In this document: piece by piece, positions 44,193 to 55,136 of the stretch
Layout of the letters: every line of letters begins with the position of its first letter
How positions within the stretch are numbered: the stretch's first letter is position 1
Assembly (NCBI GenBank): GCA_019279435.1
Contig: JAAALK010000286.1
Location: 33,417,712 to 33,481,711 of the forward strand
Direction of reading: 5' to 3'
Length of the DNA stretch: 64,000 nt
Source: Zizania palustris
Taxonomy: Eukaryota; Streptophyta; Magnoliopsida; Poales; Poaceae
Notes under the pieces: generated by a model
The model's database searches: none
The model's input: only the letters and a program-made list of their open reading frames with translations
What the model was told of the DNA's origin: nothing
Made by a program: the position numbers and the translations under genes

Positions 44193-45987
44193 TGTAGGAC
44201 CGAAAGTAGCGACCAGAGAGAGGTGTGAATGGATGCCTAAAAAAATTCTTCCGAATCAAAGGCCTAATCTCAACACCCAATGCACCTCGACAAACAGACA
44301 GCATTAGCAAAGCAGATCACAAGTACTAAAGTTGTCTAGCCTAAAAATGACCGGTGTCCTAATTAAAATGATATTAACTATGATATTAAAAATAAATTAA
44401 ACTAAACAAAAATAACTGCAGTAAATAAAAAGGCGTTCTCAAATGATTTAATAAATACTTGATGTGCACAGGAAAACACCTAGATATATCAATAAATATT
44501 TATATTGCAATCTGAGAATAAAGTACTAATCAAGTGAATAAAACAAAGATTATCCAGAAATAAATTCAGAATGAAAAATATTACTGTGACTAATTTTTTT
44601 ATACGAACAGACTAAAAAATACTTAAATAAATAATATGTGAGTACTCATAAGGTTTTAGCAGTCAAAAATTAATCTCGAAACCACTAATCAGATTCGCAT
44701 GCTAAACAAGAATAGAGAGTTATTTATTTAATTAATCTTGCTTAAAAATAGGAGATTAGATGGTAAAAAGACTAACATGTGTTTGTTCTTCAGATCCTTG
44801 CCGGCACTTCCGCGCGCTGCTGTTCGCCACAGGGGATCCGGCAGAGTGTTGCTGTGCAAAGTCGCGATGAGACACCTGCTACTGGCTCGCTGCTCCACAT
44901 CAAAAACAGCCAGGCGGGAATTGCCGCAGCTGCATGCGCCTCGGTTGCCGCGTCAGGGAAGCAAGCGAAGAAAGCAATTGCGTCGTGGACTGCCGTGCGC
45001 CGTGGGATGATTCCTCTGCCGCGTCTCGGCTGCAGCACGGCGCCGCACCGATCTGTGTGCCGCTGCACCTATACACGCCTTGGCGAGAAAAGAAGAAAAA
45101 CCAACAAAGGAAATAGCGCCCCTACGCACGCGTTGACACAAAACTTGGAGCTACGCGTAGACTGCTTGCGTAGGTGCGTGCGCTAGCTCCCTGCTGCGTA
45201 GACTGCTGGCGCTAGGCGCAGCTACGCAGTCTGCTGCTGCCATGCATGACTAAACAAGCCGGCCGAAGAAAATCATTTCCCTGCGGATGCGAATTGCAGA
45301 GGCAGCGTGGGAAAACAAAATTACCGGTGGCAGAAAACTGTGGCGGCGGCGGCGGCGATTCGATCGATGGAAGATGACATGCGGCGGTTGGAAATCGTGG
45401 ACTGTAGATTAATTCTGAAAAAACAGTCAACTCTAACCCTAGGGGGTTGGGGCCTATTTATAGGCAGTCCACTAATAAAGGGAAAAGACTAATTTACCCC
45501 TAGGGTAAATTACATTGACTCTAAAAGTAAAATTGGAAATTACTAAAATGTCGTTAGAATATTTTACTAACTCGAATAACAAAGACTGTGGACCTAAATA
45601 CTGAATATTAAAATCCTAAATAAAGATAATCATTGATGTCAGTTTTGCGCCGAAACTAACAAAGCATCCACCGTCTTCGCACCGGGTACCCGGATTGGGC
45701 TGACTCGATTCCGCGGCTTCCTCAGCCCGGCAATCGCTCACCGCCCATGTACCTGAGTCAATCCTAGTCAATAGACCAGTGAATCCTTTACCGCTCCTAG
45801 CCCATGTACTCGGATTAGGCCAGCCTGACTCCACGGCTCCTCTGCCCGGCTGTCGCTCGCTGCCCGTGTACCTGAGTCACACGCGCCCTAGACACGGCAG
45901 GTCTTCACGTCTCCTCTTTGACTTCCGTTGACAATCACTCATCACATCTGGAGCCATCAGACCCATTCTCTTCAACATGGTTCCTCA
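44193..45987 (-). repeat. Solo LTR of the element C family, reverse orientation
   Basis: The reverse complement starts TGAGGAACCATG and ends GGTCCTACA, matching C's LTR ends, with the conserved ACCCGGATTGGGC-type block near 45690. Perfect 5-bp target copies TACAT flank it (44188-44192 and 45988-45992). It is 1795 bp, against 2250 bp for C. A TATA box is at about 45452-45460 (minus strand). No internal element sequence remains, so it is a recombinant solo LTR. ORFs inside it are chance. Confidence 0.92.
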
Positions 45988-46260
45988 TACATTCGTATTA
46001 ATAGCTAGAATCTAGATAACATTGGTCAAACAATTGATTTTTCCCCTATTCCTATAGAGAAAACACAAGCTACTAGAAGGTGAAAGACATTAATCTATTG
46101 GAACAATGATCCCATGGTTATTGTCCCTTGACACCAAAGGAGGTTGATATGTTTCTTTCTGCCCTTGGATATCCATCAAGTACTTCGGTTTACATAGAAG
46201 TAGGGGAAACAAGTGGGCTCACAAGGTTTACATAGCGGCAGGGGAAACATGTGGTCTTAT
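45988..46260 (+). pseudogene. GT106/O-fucosyltransferase-like fragment, downstream exon
   Basis: After the solo LTR the intron ends near 46060 (CTATTCCTATAG). The frame then reads VKDINLLEQ, a stop, SHGYCPLTPKEVDMFLSALG and YPSSTSVYIEVGETSG (about 46082-46228). This is the next segment expected in the same protein (C-P-L-T-P-x-E-V then an acceptor-binding stretch). A stop follows at 46236. It shows that the solo LTR landed in an intron of this captured gene piece. Confidence 0.7.
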
Positions 46261-46640
46261 GTGTATTATGACTTTAATCTATGATTTATATGAATATATT
46301 ATGTTTTTGGACTACATGTGTTGAATAGAGTATCTGATTTGATATTGAATGCATTGTTTTATGGTTTATATATATATAATTTTAAATAGGTTATTTTTGG
46401 TTGCAAAACAAAACTCTAACAACTATAAAGCATGTGTGACAATAAAGACAATTGCATCAGACAAAATATGGTAGCAAAAATTACTACTGCAACAACACAT
46501 TTTGCGTAGCAAAATGATAGCGTGCAACTACAAAACTACGTGGCAAAAAAGTCGTACTAATTACAACCATTAAAATGGTGTGACAATTTTGTCTATTATT
46601 ACCACCACAGATACTCGTCGTAGTAGACTCTCTTTCTACA
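46261..46640 (+). other. CACTA subterminal region, right side
   Basis: AT-rich sequence with many TTGCAA/GCAAC words in the inverted sense relative to the left side (for example GGTTGCAAAACAAAACTC, GTAGCAAAATGATAG). No gene. Confidence 0.45.
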
Positions 46641-47567
46641 ATATCATGCGTGGTATCTATTAACTATTGCAATGATGTCAGGCATCGCAGTAATTATCTA
46701 TTGTGATGGCCCATCTCGTGGCAATAGCTTCTATTACCACGATGTCTATCATCGCAATAATAATCTATTGTGATTGCTTATCTCATGGCAACAATCTCTA
46801 TTGTGATGATGTATATCATCGCAGTAATAATTTATTGCGATGATGTTGGCGTAAAAGATTACGCTAACAGGTTTCTGTAGAAGAGAAACTAACAAACGAA
46901 GTGTTTGCGAAGAGAACTGTTCTAAGCCTCCGAAAGGATAATAACTTAGAATAGTTCGAATGTGTGTATTGAATAACTTGTATTCGGTCCCTATTACAGG
47001 GTGAAATGGGGGGTATTTATAGGCCCAAACATTAAGGAAAAGACCTATTTACCCCTCTATTACAACCGACATAGTGGAAACTATTCGGTTCCCTTAATAG
47101 GGCTAAAATGGTAAAAGACTAATCTAATGAGAAAGAAGATAAGTCTTTCATCTTAGCTGGCAAAAAAGATCTTGGAGGGCCTTAGTTCGAAGATGTACTC
47201 CGAACCAATGCCTATCTTCGTACTTCAAACTTGGTTCTGGGTATCTTCGAAGATGATCGTCTGGAAACCTTCGAATCCGCTGTCTGCCTTTATGTTGCTT
47301 CGGCAATAACCCCGAAGATGAGATATTTTCCCCCAACAGATGACCTATCTCATGGCAATAGCCTCTAGTGAGACGATGTCCACCATCACAGTAATAATCT
47401 ATTGCAATGACCTATCTCGTGGCAATAGCCTCTGTTGCCACGATGTCCACCGTCATAGTAATAATCTATTGTGATGGCCTATCTCATAGTAATAACTTCT
47501 GTTGCAACAATGTCTACCGTCACAATAATAATCTATTGTGATGGCCCATGTTGTGGCAACAAACATA
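46640..47567 (+). repeat. 67-bp tandem repeat, about 7 units, split by a solo LTR
   Basis: Units such as CTATTGTGATGGCCCATCTC followed by GTGGCAATAGC and GATGTCTATCATCGCA recur every 67 bp (46698, 46765 and on). The array is interrupted at 46854-47338 by a solo LTR and continues to about 47567. It lies in the CACTA right subterminal region. Confidence 0.85.
46854..47338 (-). repeat. Solo LTR related to element E, reverse orientation
   Basis: This 485-bp sequence reads TGTTGGCG...CCCCCAACA on the plus strand. Its reverse complement resembles E's LTR (TGTTGGGGG start, GATTACGCTAACAGG-type end on this strand). Target copies GATGA flank it at 46849-46853 and 47339-47343. A TATA-like GTATTTATAGG lies near 47018 on the minus strand. 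Confidence 0.9.
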
Positions 47568-47720
47568 TTATGCAACGGTACTATAAAACAGTTGCAATAA
47601 CTTTAGACTGCACCAATACTTTCCACGCCTACAAATGAACACGATTTGGTTGCAAACGAGACATATTGCAACTGTTCGACCCTTATTGCAATGTTTTGGC
47701 GACATTGTATTAGGGTGAAA

Positions 47721-47739
47721 ATCTAGTAGTGCTAGCAGG
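47721..47739 (-). repeat. CACTA right terminal inverted repeat end
   Basis: The minus strand begins CACTACTAGATTTTCACCC, the terminus type of grass CACTA elements. It is adjacent to copia H gag sequence at 47740. Confidence 0.6.
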
Positions 47740-48340
47740 GCTCGACTTGGACTTTCCAGTCGGTTTAGACTTCGCACTAGAGTTCAAAACTGTAGTCTTA
47801 ACATTGCCCTTCCTCTTTCTATTTTTGCACTCCTTCTAAACCATCATCACATGATTTGGAGATTTCCTGATACTCTCCTCACTAGTCTTGAGCATCCCAT
47901 ACAACTCAGCTAGTGTTCTCTCCAGTCTAACCATGTTGTAATTCATGATGAATGGCTCAAAGATCAGTGGGAGCGACTGGAGAATCACATCAATAGCCAA
48001 GTATGGATCCAGTGGAGAACCCAGTCTCTCTAGAGTCTCAATGTAACCAATCATCTTGATCACATTAGGACTCACTAGGCTCCATTCATCTAGCCTACTC
48101 CCAAATAAGGCTTTAGGCACATTGTATCTCTCAACCCTTGCCTGGTTCTGAAAATTGCCCTTAAGGCCTACGATCATATTGTAAGCATCATGTTACTCAT
48201 ATTGTTTTTGAAATTCAGAGAACATGCAAGCAAGCATCAGACAACTGACATCCACAGAATCACTAGCACGCTTCTCATAAGCACGCTTGTCAACTATTGA
48301 AGCATCCTCTCTTGGCTCAAGGGGTGAGGTTCCTCTAGAT
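47740..48340 (-). pseudogene. Copia H gag
   Basis: The minus strand encodes CLMLACMFSEFQKQYE, then MIVGLKGNFQNQARVERYNV, VSPNVIKMIGYIETLERLGS, AIDVILQSLPLIFEPFIMNY and LERTLAELYGMLKTSEESIR. This is the UBN2-type copia Gag. A TAG near 47836 and a stop in the N-terminal part break it. The Lys/Ser-rich tail (KECKNRKRKGNVKTTVLNSS) is cut by the CACTA terminus before the zinc knuckle. Confidence 0.8.
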
Positions 48341-49565
48341 CATAATCCTTTTTCTCTTGCTTAAGAACAATTCTCAAGTTTTAGTACCAATTGATAAAAT
48401 TAGTTCCAAACAATTTCTCTCGTTCAAGAATAGATCACAAATTAAACACTTGAGTGCTCTTAACAATAGTAGTAGATGCAATGATCTACAAAAGATTAAA
48501 TGTAAGGTTCATCACTATGTAATGTCTATCTTCTATCCAATAAAAGATGTTCCACTATTAAAAACAGTCACTTTCCCTCTAATGACTAATAGTGGCGTAA
48601 AATCCATATTCATTCTAACTCCTAGTGAACTTTGGCATCACTACTAGAAGTTAGGTGACATAGGTAAGCAATGCTTTGCTAATCACATCGTATGTGACTC
48701 TTGTCGTTGGACAAGCATCCAATGCTCAACGCCAACTCTACGCCCGAAGGCCTAAATTTGTTTTGATAGCCTAGTTAAGAAAACCAATACTATGCATGTG
48801 GAAGTCTGACTTCCACCCCAACTAGTCAAGATAAAAAATAGCACCCTACTTTGGCACACCCACTATCGACGAAACATGCAAGAATAGTATAACAGGAACA
48901 TAAGAAAGCATCACAAGCAATCATATTAACTATGACATAGCATGACCCTCTTCACATGGCGATCTCCATCTCCATGGCTCCCGTTATTGAGTGTGTGCTT
49001 CCGGCCTCTAGGAACTATACTAGTCTATCATATAGCACCTATACTAGTTACATGAGTTGAAGCATCAATTCTCAACACGCAGGTCACAAATGTACAACAG
49101 CCTTGGTTGTAAATATTAATTACACAGAAGCCATATTTAATATATATCCATTGCATGCATATCATACAGCACATTTATCAAGGCCATACCAGTCACAACA
49201 TTCTCTACAAAACAAAGTTAGTTAAAGAATCTACAAGTGACTGAATTGGATCGGAACTTCCAATTCCAAATCGGAATTTTCGACAGCAATATTGGTCTCT
49301 ATATCGATTAAAACCCGATATCGGAACTTCCAATCAACCATCAGAACTTCTAATCCACCAGAACTTCCGATCAATATCAGAACTCCTAACAATAGAATTG
49401 CTCTCTGTATTGAATCGTATTCAATATTGGAACTTCCGATCAGGTATTGGAACTTCTGATTTGGCATCGGAACTTCTGATTTTCTTCAGACAAAAAACAA
49501 ATCAAATCTATTTTCCACCTTGTATCTCCATATATGAGGGATCCATATTGAACACTACACACGTA
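48341..49565 (-). other. Copia H leader region
   Basis: About 1.2 kb between gag and primer binding site. It holds no recognisable gene; the plus-strand ORF at 48357-48647 matches nothing I know. A cluster of near-palindromic ATCGGAACTTCCGAT-type motifs occupies 49236-49490. Confidence 0.5.
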
Positions 49566-50440
49566 GGCTCTTATACCACTATTGGGGAATGGGGAATCTA
49601 TGCTAGACGACATTTTCAAAAATTTTGCCCCAAGCCCACAAACCTTGCACGTGAGGGATCATGAGTACCTTCTAGCACAAGACGCGCTAGGTTCAGTGGA
49701 AGAAGATGTCGGGGAAGAGCGTCCTCGCTGATCCTCGCCTCACTCCGGCCATTCCCCGGTGATCCAATCGATGAAGACAATGACAGTGTTCACGTGAAGA
49801 AGCCCACGAGCGCTGCTATTGGAGTAGCACCTCCACGGTATCTACACATAAAGGGATGAGATCCTTCCCACGTCGGCGTGCTAGCACTGCTCGTGAGAAA
49901 CGGGAGAAACCTCAATCTCAACTCTTGAGATTAAGAAAGGGAGGAGAGGAGTTCTTGGTGGCTCGGGTTTAGATCTCATCTAAATTATGAATAATTTGAT
50001 ATCCAAGATCTCCTCCTCCTCTCTTTATGTAGAGGTGAGAGCCCTAGTTTCCAACAATTTGAGACCCAACAGATCCAATCTGTTATGCCCACCTCAGAAC
50101 TTCTGATCCATAGATCGGAACTTCCAATTAGGGCTCTCGGACTATAATTCTAGGAATCATCGGAACTTCCGATACCCCTATCGGAACTTCCGATCAGTGC
50201 AATTTTTCCTGATATACATCGGAACTTCCGATTTCAACTCTCTATCTATAAATTAGAATTTATCAGAACTTCTGATATCATATAAGAACTTCTTATTTGA
50301 GCTCTCCATTTTGTAAACAATAAATTATTAGAACTTTCGATACCATATCGGAACTTCCAATTTGACCTCTCTGTTTCTAATTCAGAAAATAATCGGAACT
50401 TATGATTCCAAATCGGAACTTCTGATCCAATCGGAATTTT
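49236..50440. repeat. Dispersed near-palindromic ATCGGAACTTCCGAT motifs
   Basis: Roughly twenty copies of a 15-bp motif with 7-base inverted arms around one central base occur in two clusters, 49236-49490 (leader) and 50090-50440 (LTR). Spacing is irregular and many copies carry one or two changes. Confidence 0.8.
49566..49579 (-). other. Copia H primer binding site
   Basis: The minus strand reads GTGGTATAAGAGCC, one base off the classical TGGTATCAGAGCC, immediately after the LTR end. Confidence 0.7.
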
Positions 50441-50459
50441 TTTGGGCACTATTCCTTCA
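49580..50459 (-). repeat. Copia H 5' LTR (minus strand)
   Basis: This 880-bp LTR begins on the minus strand TGAAGGAATAGTGCCC and ends CCCCAATA (CA decayed to TA). The start is placed where homology to A's LTR ends. The matching 3' LTR is not in the window. Confidence 0.65.
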
Positions 50460-50974
50460 CTGTGTACCATTCATCTAAATAAAGTATGCTCGATGTGTTG
50501 AAGTGTTATTGATTTCTCATGACTTGCAATTGTCTTGGTTAGGTACGATCTTGAAATTACATTAATTTGATGGTATGGATACATTGTTTGGCATACTAAG
50601 TTTAGTTTCTATCGGAGTACAAGTCGATAGGTTATTTTTACTTCCACACTATATTCCACTCGCGTCTGGGAGGTATTTATCAGCCTTTATGCACATGGAC
50701 TTCATCCTATCGGCTGATAACGTGTTCCGCCTGATAGTGTGGGCGTGGTCATCGACCCTTTGGCCGATCGACATGTTTATTTTATTCTCACCACAGTCAT
50801 TGGCTCGATAGTCGATCGGTGTTGCTACTAATGTTATTCTTTATGATTCCTTATTAGTTGTAGGGTCAAACTTATTGGCACGCTTATAACCCTCTTTTTC
50901 TACGATTATAGGATCTACACTCGAGTTAAGCAGATCTCCCAGGCCACGCGTGTGACCAAAAAAAAACACCAACA
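50460..50974 (+). repeat. Element A 3' LTR, last 515 bp
   Basis: Homologous to 30785-31304 of the 5' LTR (CATTCATCTAAATAAAGTAT, CATACTAAGTTTAGTTTCTA) and ends CACCAACA followed by the ACTTG target copy. The first half of this LTR is missing. Confidence 0.88.
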
Positions 50975-51691
50975 ACTTGTCGCTAGACTGACCACAATTA
51001 GAGCATTACTTTTCCTGGTAGCCTCATATGGTCTTATCATTCATCAAATGGATGTTAAGACAACTTTCTAAATGGAGAGTTGGATGAGGAGATCTACATG
51101 GATCAGCCTAATGGGTTTGTAGTGAAGGGAAAAGAGAGCAAGGTGTGTAAATTATTAAAGTCTTTGTATAGCCTGAAAGAATCACCTAAGCAATGACATG
51201 AGAAGTTCAAGAGAACTCTAACTTATGTGGGCTTTGTCATAAACGACATCGATAGATGTGTATACTATCGACATGATGGGGGTGAAAGAGTTATATTGTC
51301 ATTGTATCTCGATGATACATCGATCTTTGGCACAAACATTGATGTGATCAATGATGTCAAGTATTTTCTATTAAAGTGTTTTGATATGAAAGATCTAGGA
51401 GAAGATGATGTTATTCTCAAAATTAAATTGATTAAGGATGAGAATGGGATTACACTTTTGCAAACTCATTATGTGGAGAAGGTCTTGAGCCGTTTCGGCT
51501 ATAAATACAACAAGCGTTCTCCAACACCTTATAATCCTAGTGTCATACTTCGAAAGAATAAGAAAATTGCTAAAGATCAACTGAGATTCTCTCAGATAAT
51601 TGGTTCACTCATATACCTAGCTAGCACCACGAGACCTGATATATCATTTGCTATGAGCAAATTGATCAGGTTCATGTCCAACCCGGGTAGT
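50975..51691 (+). pseudogene. Copia element G, part 3: RT and start of RNase H region
   Basis: This continues the RT broken at 30243: VARLTTIRALLFLVASYG and HQMDVKTTF, then a frameshift, EIYMDQPNGFVVKGKESKVC and KLLKSLYSLKESPKQ. The open part 51227-51697 holds the catalytic LYLDDTSIFG (usually YVDD). It ends at STTRPDISFAMSKLIRFMSN, where B is inserted. The remainder of G is not seen in the window. Confidence 0.88.
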
Positions 51692-52791
51692 TGTTGACGC
51701 CAAGATTAGGTAAAGGCCCAGGACCATCATGAGTGTTGCATGGTTAATAGAAGTCAAAGGAGTGAGGTCAAAGATTGATCAAAGAAGTTCATTCGTATAG
51801 TTATATGTGACCGGATATGAAGGAGTTGATGGAGTTGAAGAAGGCGGAAAGTATCTAGGCTATAAATATGTACCTATTAGCTAGGTTAAGATAGAAAAAA
51901 CACAATCACAAACTACTCTCTGTGCATCGCCACCCTTGGTTTCCAAGATTAACCTCGGTGGGACTTGGCACTCGGAGCTGGGTTGCATCACTTAGATCTC
52001 CGGTGAAGAGGTGGGTCCCGCCACCCCGACGATCGTATTGACCGATCAGTGTCCTTCAAGGCTACATTATTGCGATATCTTGTAGTCATGGCTCGATTGG
52101 TACGATCACTAGTTTTATCTTGGTGTATTTGCTAGGCATAAGGCTGCATCGTCACGATCTCTTAGGTTGATGTAAGTTAGGTATTGTGGTTCAAGGCTTC
52201 ATCGGTTGAGTCCGACATGTTGATCTATTGTATCTTATTTGTGTTGTGCACCATTCATCTGAATAAAGTATGCCCAATGTGTTAAAGTATTGTTAATCAA
52301 TCATTGTTTAGCGGCTATCTTAGTTAAGTCCAATCTTGTTCTTATAGTAGTTTGATAAAATGGATGCATCTTCTTGTATGCTAGGTTTGGTTTCTATCGG
52401 GGTACAAGCCAATAGGTTATATTTAATTCCATGTTATATCTCATTGACGTCGGGGGTTGTTCATCCGCCTTTGCGTGCGGTGCGCTGTTAGCATGTCCAT
52501 CGACCTGATGACGGGTTATATGCATTGATTGATGACGTAACTGAATCCTGATGGTCCGGTTGTCTCTATCAGCCTAGTAGCCTATAAGCGCCTTCTGTCA
52601 TGGGTATTTCTTATCACCACAGTCATTGGATAGATAGCCGAGCGGTGTTGCTACTAATATTTCTATTTTCCCTTATCAGTTGTATGGTCAAACTGATTGG
52701 CATGCTCAGAACCCTTTCTAAGATTGTAGGACCTGCACTAGAGTTAAGAAGATGTCCTAGGCCACGCGTGTGACCAAAAACGACACTAACA
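51692..52791 (+). repeat. Element B 5' LTR
   Basis: This 1100-bp LTR runs from TGTTGACGCCAAG to CGACACTAACA and is homologous to A's LTR. TATA box GGCTATAAATATG near 51858. A TTTTTGGCACACCC word follows it at the primer-binding-site position. Confidence 0.9.
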
Positions 52792-52837
52792 CACTTTTTG
52801 GCACACCCAGTATGATATCCTTCAGACGACTCATCCA

Positions 52838-55136
52838 TGGTGGGAGAAATCGACAACAATAACATCATTCCGGTTACCTTAGAGGCATTGACCGACAAAC
52901 AAAGGGCAGAGATATAGGACCATGTGGAAAACTACCAGAAATTGTGTCTCGAGGCCTTCAGCATGACCCAATATGGCCCCGTCTAGAGAAATCAATTGTC
53001 GAAGCCGACCCTGATCGGGGAGATCATCTAACGGACTGAGAGCCCTCAAATCAATTTTCAAGAAGCCCTCGACAACGCTCTCCATCACACCCTCATCAAT
53101 CAGTCCAAGGTATTGGTCAATATGTTGCATGGGTTGATCAAGAAGACTGTTGATGGCATGATAGCTTAGGAGATGGCGCAAGGTCTAGTGCACTTCCCCA
53201 TCAACTATCCTCGTATACTGCAAAATCCTCAGCACACTCGGTCGGTGCCACCGCCACAAGGGCTAGTGAGGCAGGATCTACCAAACACTTCGTTCCATAT
53301 TGAAGAGAGCATGACAGCCCAACTACCTACCCCTGTGCTCCGAGGGATAGGCAGGAAGGACACGTCACAAAACACATACGTCTTCGAGAGGGGCATGCCA
53401 CCATCCCATCCTTCGGCTGCGCCGCAGGGGCTGATCAGGAAAGAAGTACCCCAACCCATGTATGGAGTCGTAAGGAATATGTTGCCCGACCTCGTGCCGC
53501 CAAGGGGGAGCACCCTATGGCATCCCTCAAGCAACCATCAAACTGCATACTACGGAGCACCACCCTATACCAATGAAGAACAACATAAATACAATGTTGT
53601 TCGGTAGGATCAGTACTAGCAGGCACAAATGACTGACCAGTATATCATGCCGAACCAGCAGGAGGATGATTGGGTGAATCGGATCACTGAAGTTATTCGG
53701 GACCAATTTTGGCTCAAGCCCAAGGACCAGACGTATGTGTATCGGTGGCCGTACCCGGCATGGCTCGATCGGGTGCCACTACAAAGCTGATACAAAATTC
53801 CCGATTTCACCAAGTTCTCGAGGCAAGACTCGGTCTCCACGATCGAGAACTTCAGCCATTCTTCATCGGCATACACGAGATGAAACTCATCGACTTGACA
53901 ACAGTAAAGTAGAGGATGGATGAGTCGGTACAGGATTATGAAACTCACCAACTTGATAGTAGTAAAGCAAATTCTATAGCTTGAACCTCAGCGACACACA
54001 ACTAGCTGAGTTGGCATTCCAGGGACTCATAAACCTAGTAAAGGAGAGATTTTCATCACAGGAGTTTGAGAGCCTCTCACACTTTGTACGGAGGGTATCG
54101 ACACATGAGATTCGATTCCACGTAGCGAGAAGTGATAAATATCAAAAGAAAGTTGCATATACTCAGGTATACCCTTTGAAATCCGACGAGGATAGTGAAT
54201 ACGATGTAGATGTCGGGCTAGCCGGATGGTCTAGAAACAAGAAGTAGATCGCACATCCTTGGGTGAAAGCGTTCGATAAGGAGGAGAAATATGATTTTGA
54301 CATCAGTAAAGCCGATAGGAGGAGAAATAGATCCAGCTGCCACCCAATCATGTCATACCATTCATCGATGAGCTCATTAAAAATAAGTATTGTAAGTGGC
54401 ACAATTCCCCATCGCACCATACTAATGAATGCAAAGTTTTCAGACAACAGATTCAGTTTGCTGTGGAGTAAGGCCGGATCAAGTTCAACGATGGGAAGAA
54501 GCCGATGAACATCGATGGGCATCCTTTCCTGGTCAACACGGTGCATTCGCACCGTGCCAAAGATCGGCGCACAGAGAGAGACAAGCATACCATCAAGGGC
54601 CAGATCTCATCATCAAACCTGATTGACAAGTAAAAAATAAAGTCAAGGGAAGATATGTGCAGTGAGGATGATTTGGACTACTCACAGTTCACCCCTACTA
54701 GAATTGTGAATTCTTCACGTTTTGCTAGAATGAAGGACTGCGCCTACCATCACTGGATAATTATCCTGATTGTGGCAATGACAGAGGTAGATTGAGGAGT
54801 GATTATAGCTCCCACAATAATAGGGAAAAGTCACGCGATCAGGGAAGGACTAGCATTCATCAGAGACTGCCACCGCCAAGGCCGTTGGTACTTGAGAGGC
54901 TCGGCCCCATCAATTCCAAAGAGAATGACCAATCGGCTGATGACAGTACCACTACGGGAAATCCACAATGGTGCCCCACTAGAATCTTCATGAAGAATCA
55001 GAAGAGAAGGGTGCAACGGTTGCGGTAGAAAGAGTTGAGGGAATTAGATCATGAGGTTAAGGCTGATCGGCCAAGGATCAAGAGAGAATGGCAAATTAAA
55101 GAGAAGGCCAATAACGATGATAGGAGAGATGCAGGG
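52838..55136 (+). pseudogene. Element B gag and linker
   Basis: The ATG at 52838 begins MVGEIDNNNIIPVTLEALTD. Further parts are HTLINQSKVLVNMLHGLIKK near 53090, the open stretch 53173-53607 (YPRILQNPQHTRSVPPPQGL), TKFSRQDSVSTIENF near 53807 and, after a duplicated/deleted patch near 53880-53975, NLSDTQLAELAFQGLINLVK (53981-54247). CKWHNSPSHHTNEC lies near 54391. Stops are frequent. The linker includes QWCPTRIFMKNQKRRVQ near 54970. Confidence 0.8.

Larger units (their letters stand above)
35530..47739 (+). mobile_element. CACTA (En/Spm) transposon remnant with gene fragments and nested inserts
   Basis: Three things support this. A TnpD-type first exon lies near 36367-36523. GTTGCA-type subterminal repeats sit on both flanks, in direct form at 35560-36010 and 36540-36720 and in inverted form from about 46390. 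The right end is ...GAAAATCTAGTAGTG at 47739, the reverse complement of a CACTACTAG terminus, abutting an old copia gag. No left CACTACTAG end is found, so the left limit is approximate and probably truncated. The interior carries pieces of three host-type genes, a foldback-like repeat pair and two solo LTRs. Confidence 0.6.
47740..50459 (-). mobile_element. Copia element H, 5' part, minus strand
   Basis: Reading on the minus strand: LTR (50459-49580), primer binding site (49579-49566), a leader, gag to 47740, then the CACTA end. The rest of pol is missing. H lies between the CACTA end and the remnant of A's 3' LTR, so it inserted in A's LTR or arrived with a rearrangement. Confidence 0.75.
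30244..50974 (+). mobile_element. Element A: Ty3/gypsy Tat-like element with a composite block replacing its 3' half
   Basis: A full 5' LTR (30244-31304), decayed gag, protease and the first part of RT are followed at 34798 by foreign DNA. The last part of the 3' LTR returns at 50460-50974, and the outer ends carry matching ACTTG. The rest of pol and the first about 540 bp of the 3' LTR are not seen, so nested insertion was accompanied by deletion. Element B (51692) is a sibling of the same family. Confidence 0.85.

Noticed and set aside
44738..45186. GC-rich ORFs within the reverse solo LTR
   Set aside because: They fall entirely inside a solo LTR bounded by perfect target copies and have no recognisable domain.
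48357..48647. 96-aa plus-strand ORF as a gene fragment
   Set aside because: No family was recognised and it lies in the leader of minus-strand copia H. The resemblance of ELWHHY to the copia ELWHxRLGH motif is too short.
48630..48660. CACTACTAGAAG near 48645 as the missing left CACTA end
   Set aside because: It lies to the right of the recognised right end and in the same block as the H leader; no subterminal repeats or TnpD follow it, so it is probably a chance match or another CACTA scrap.
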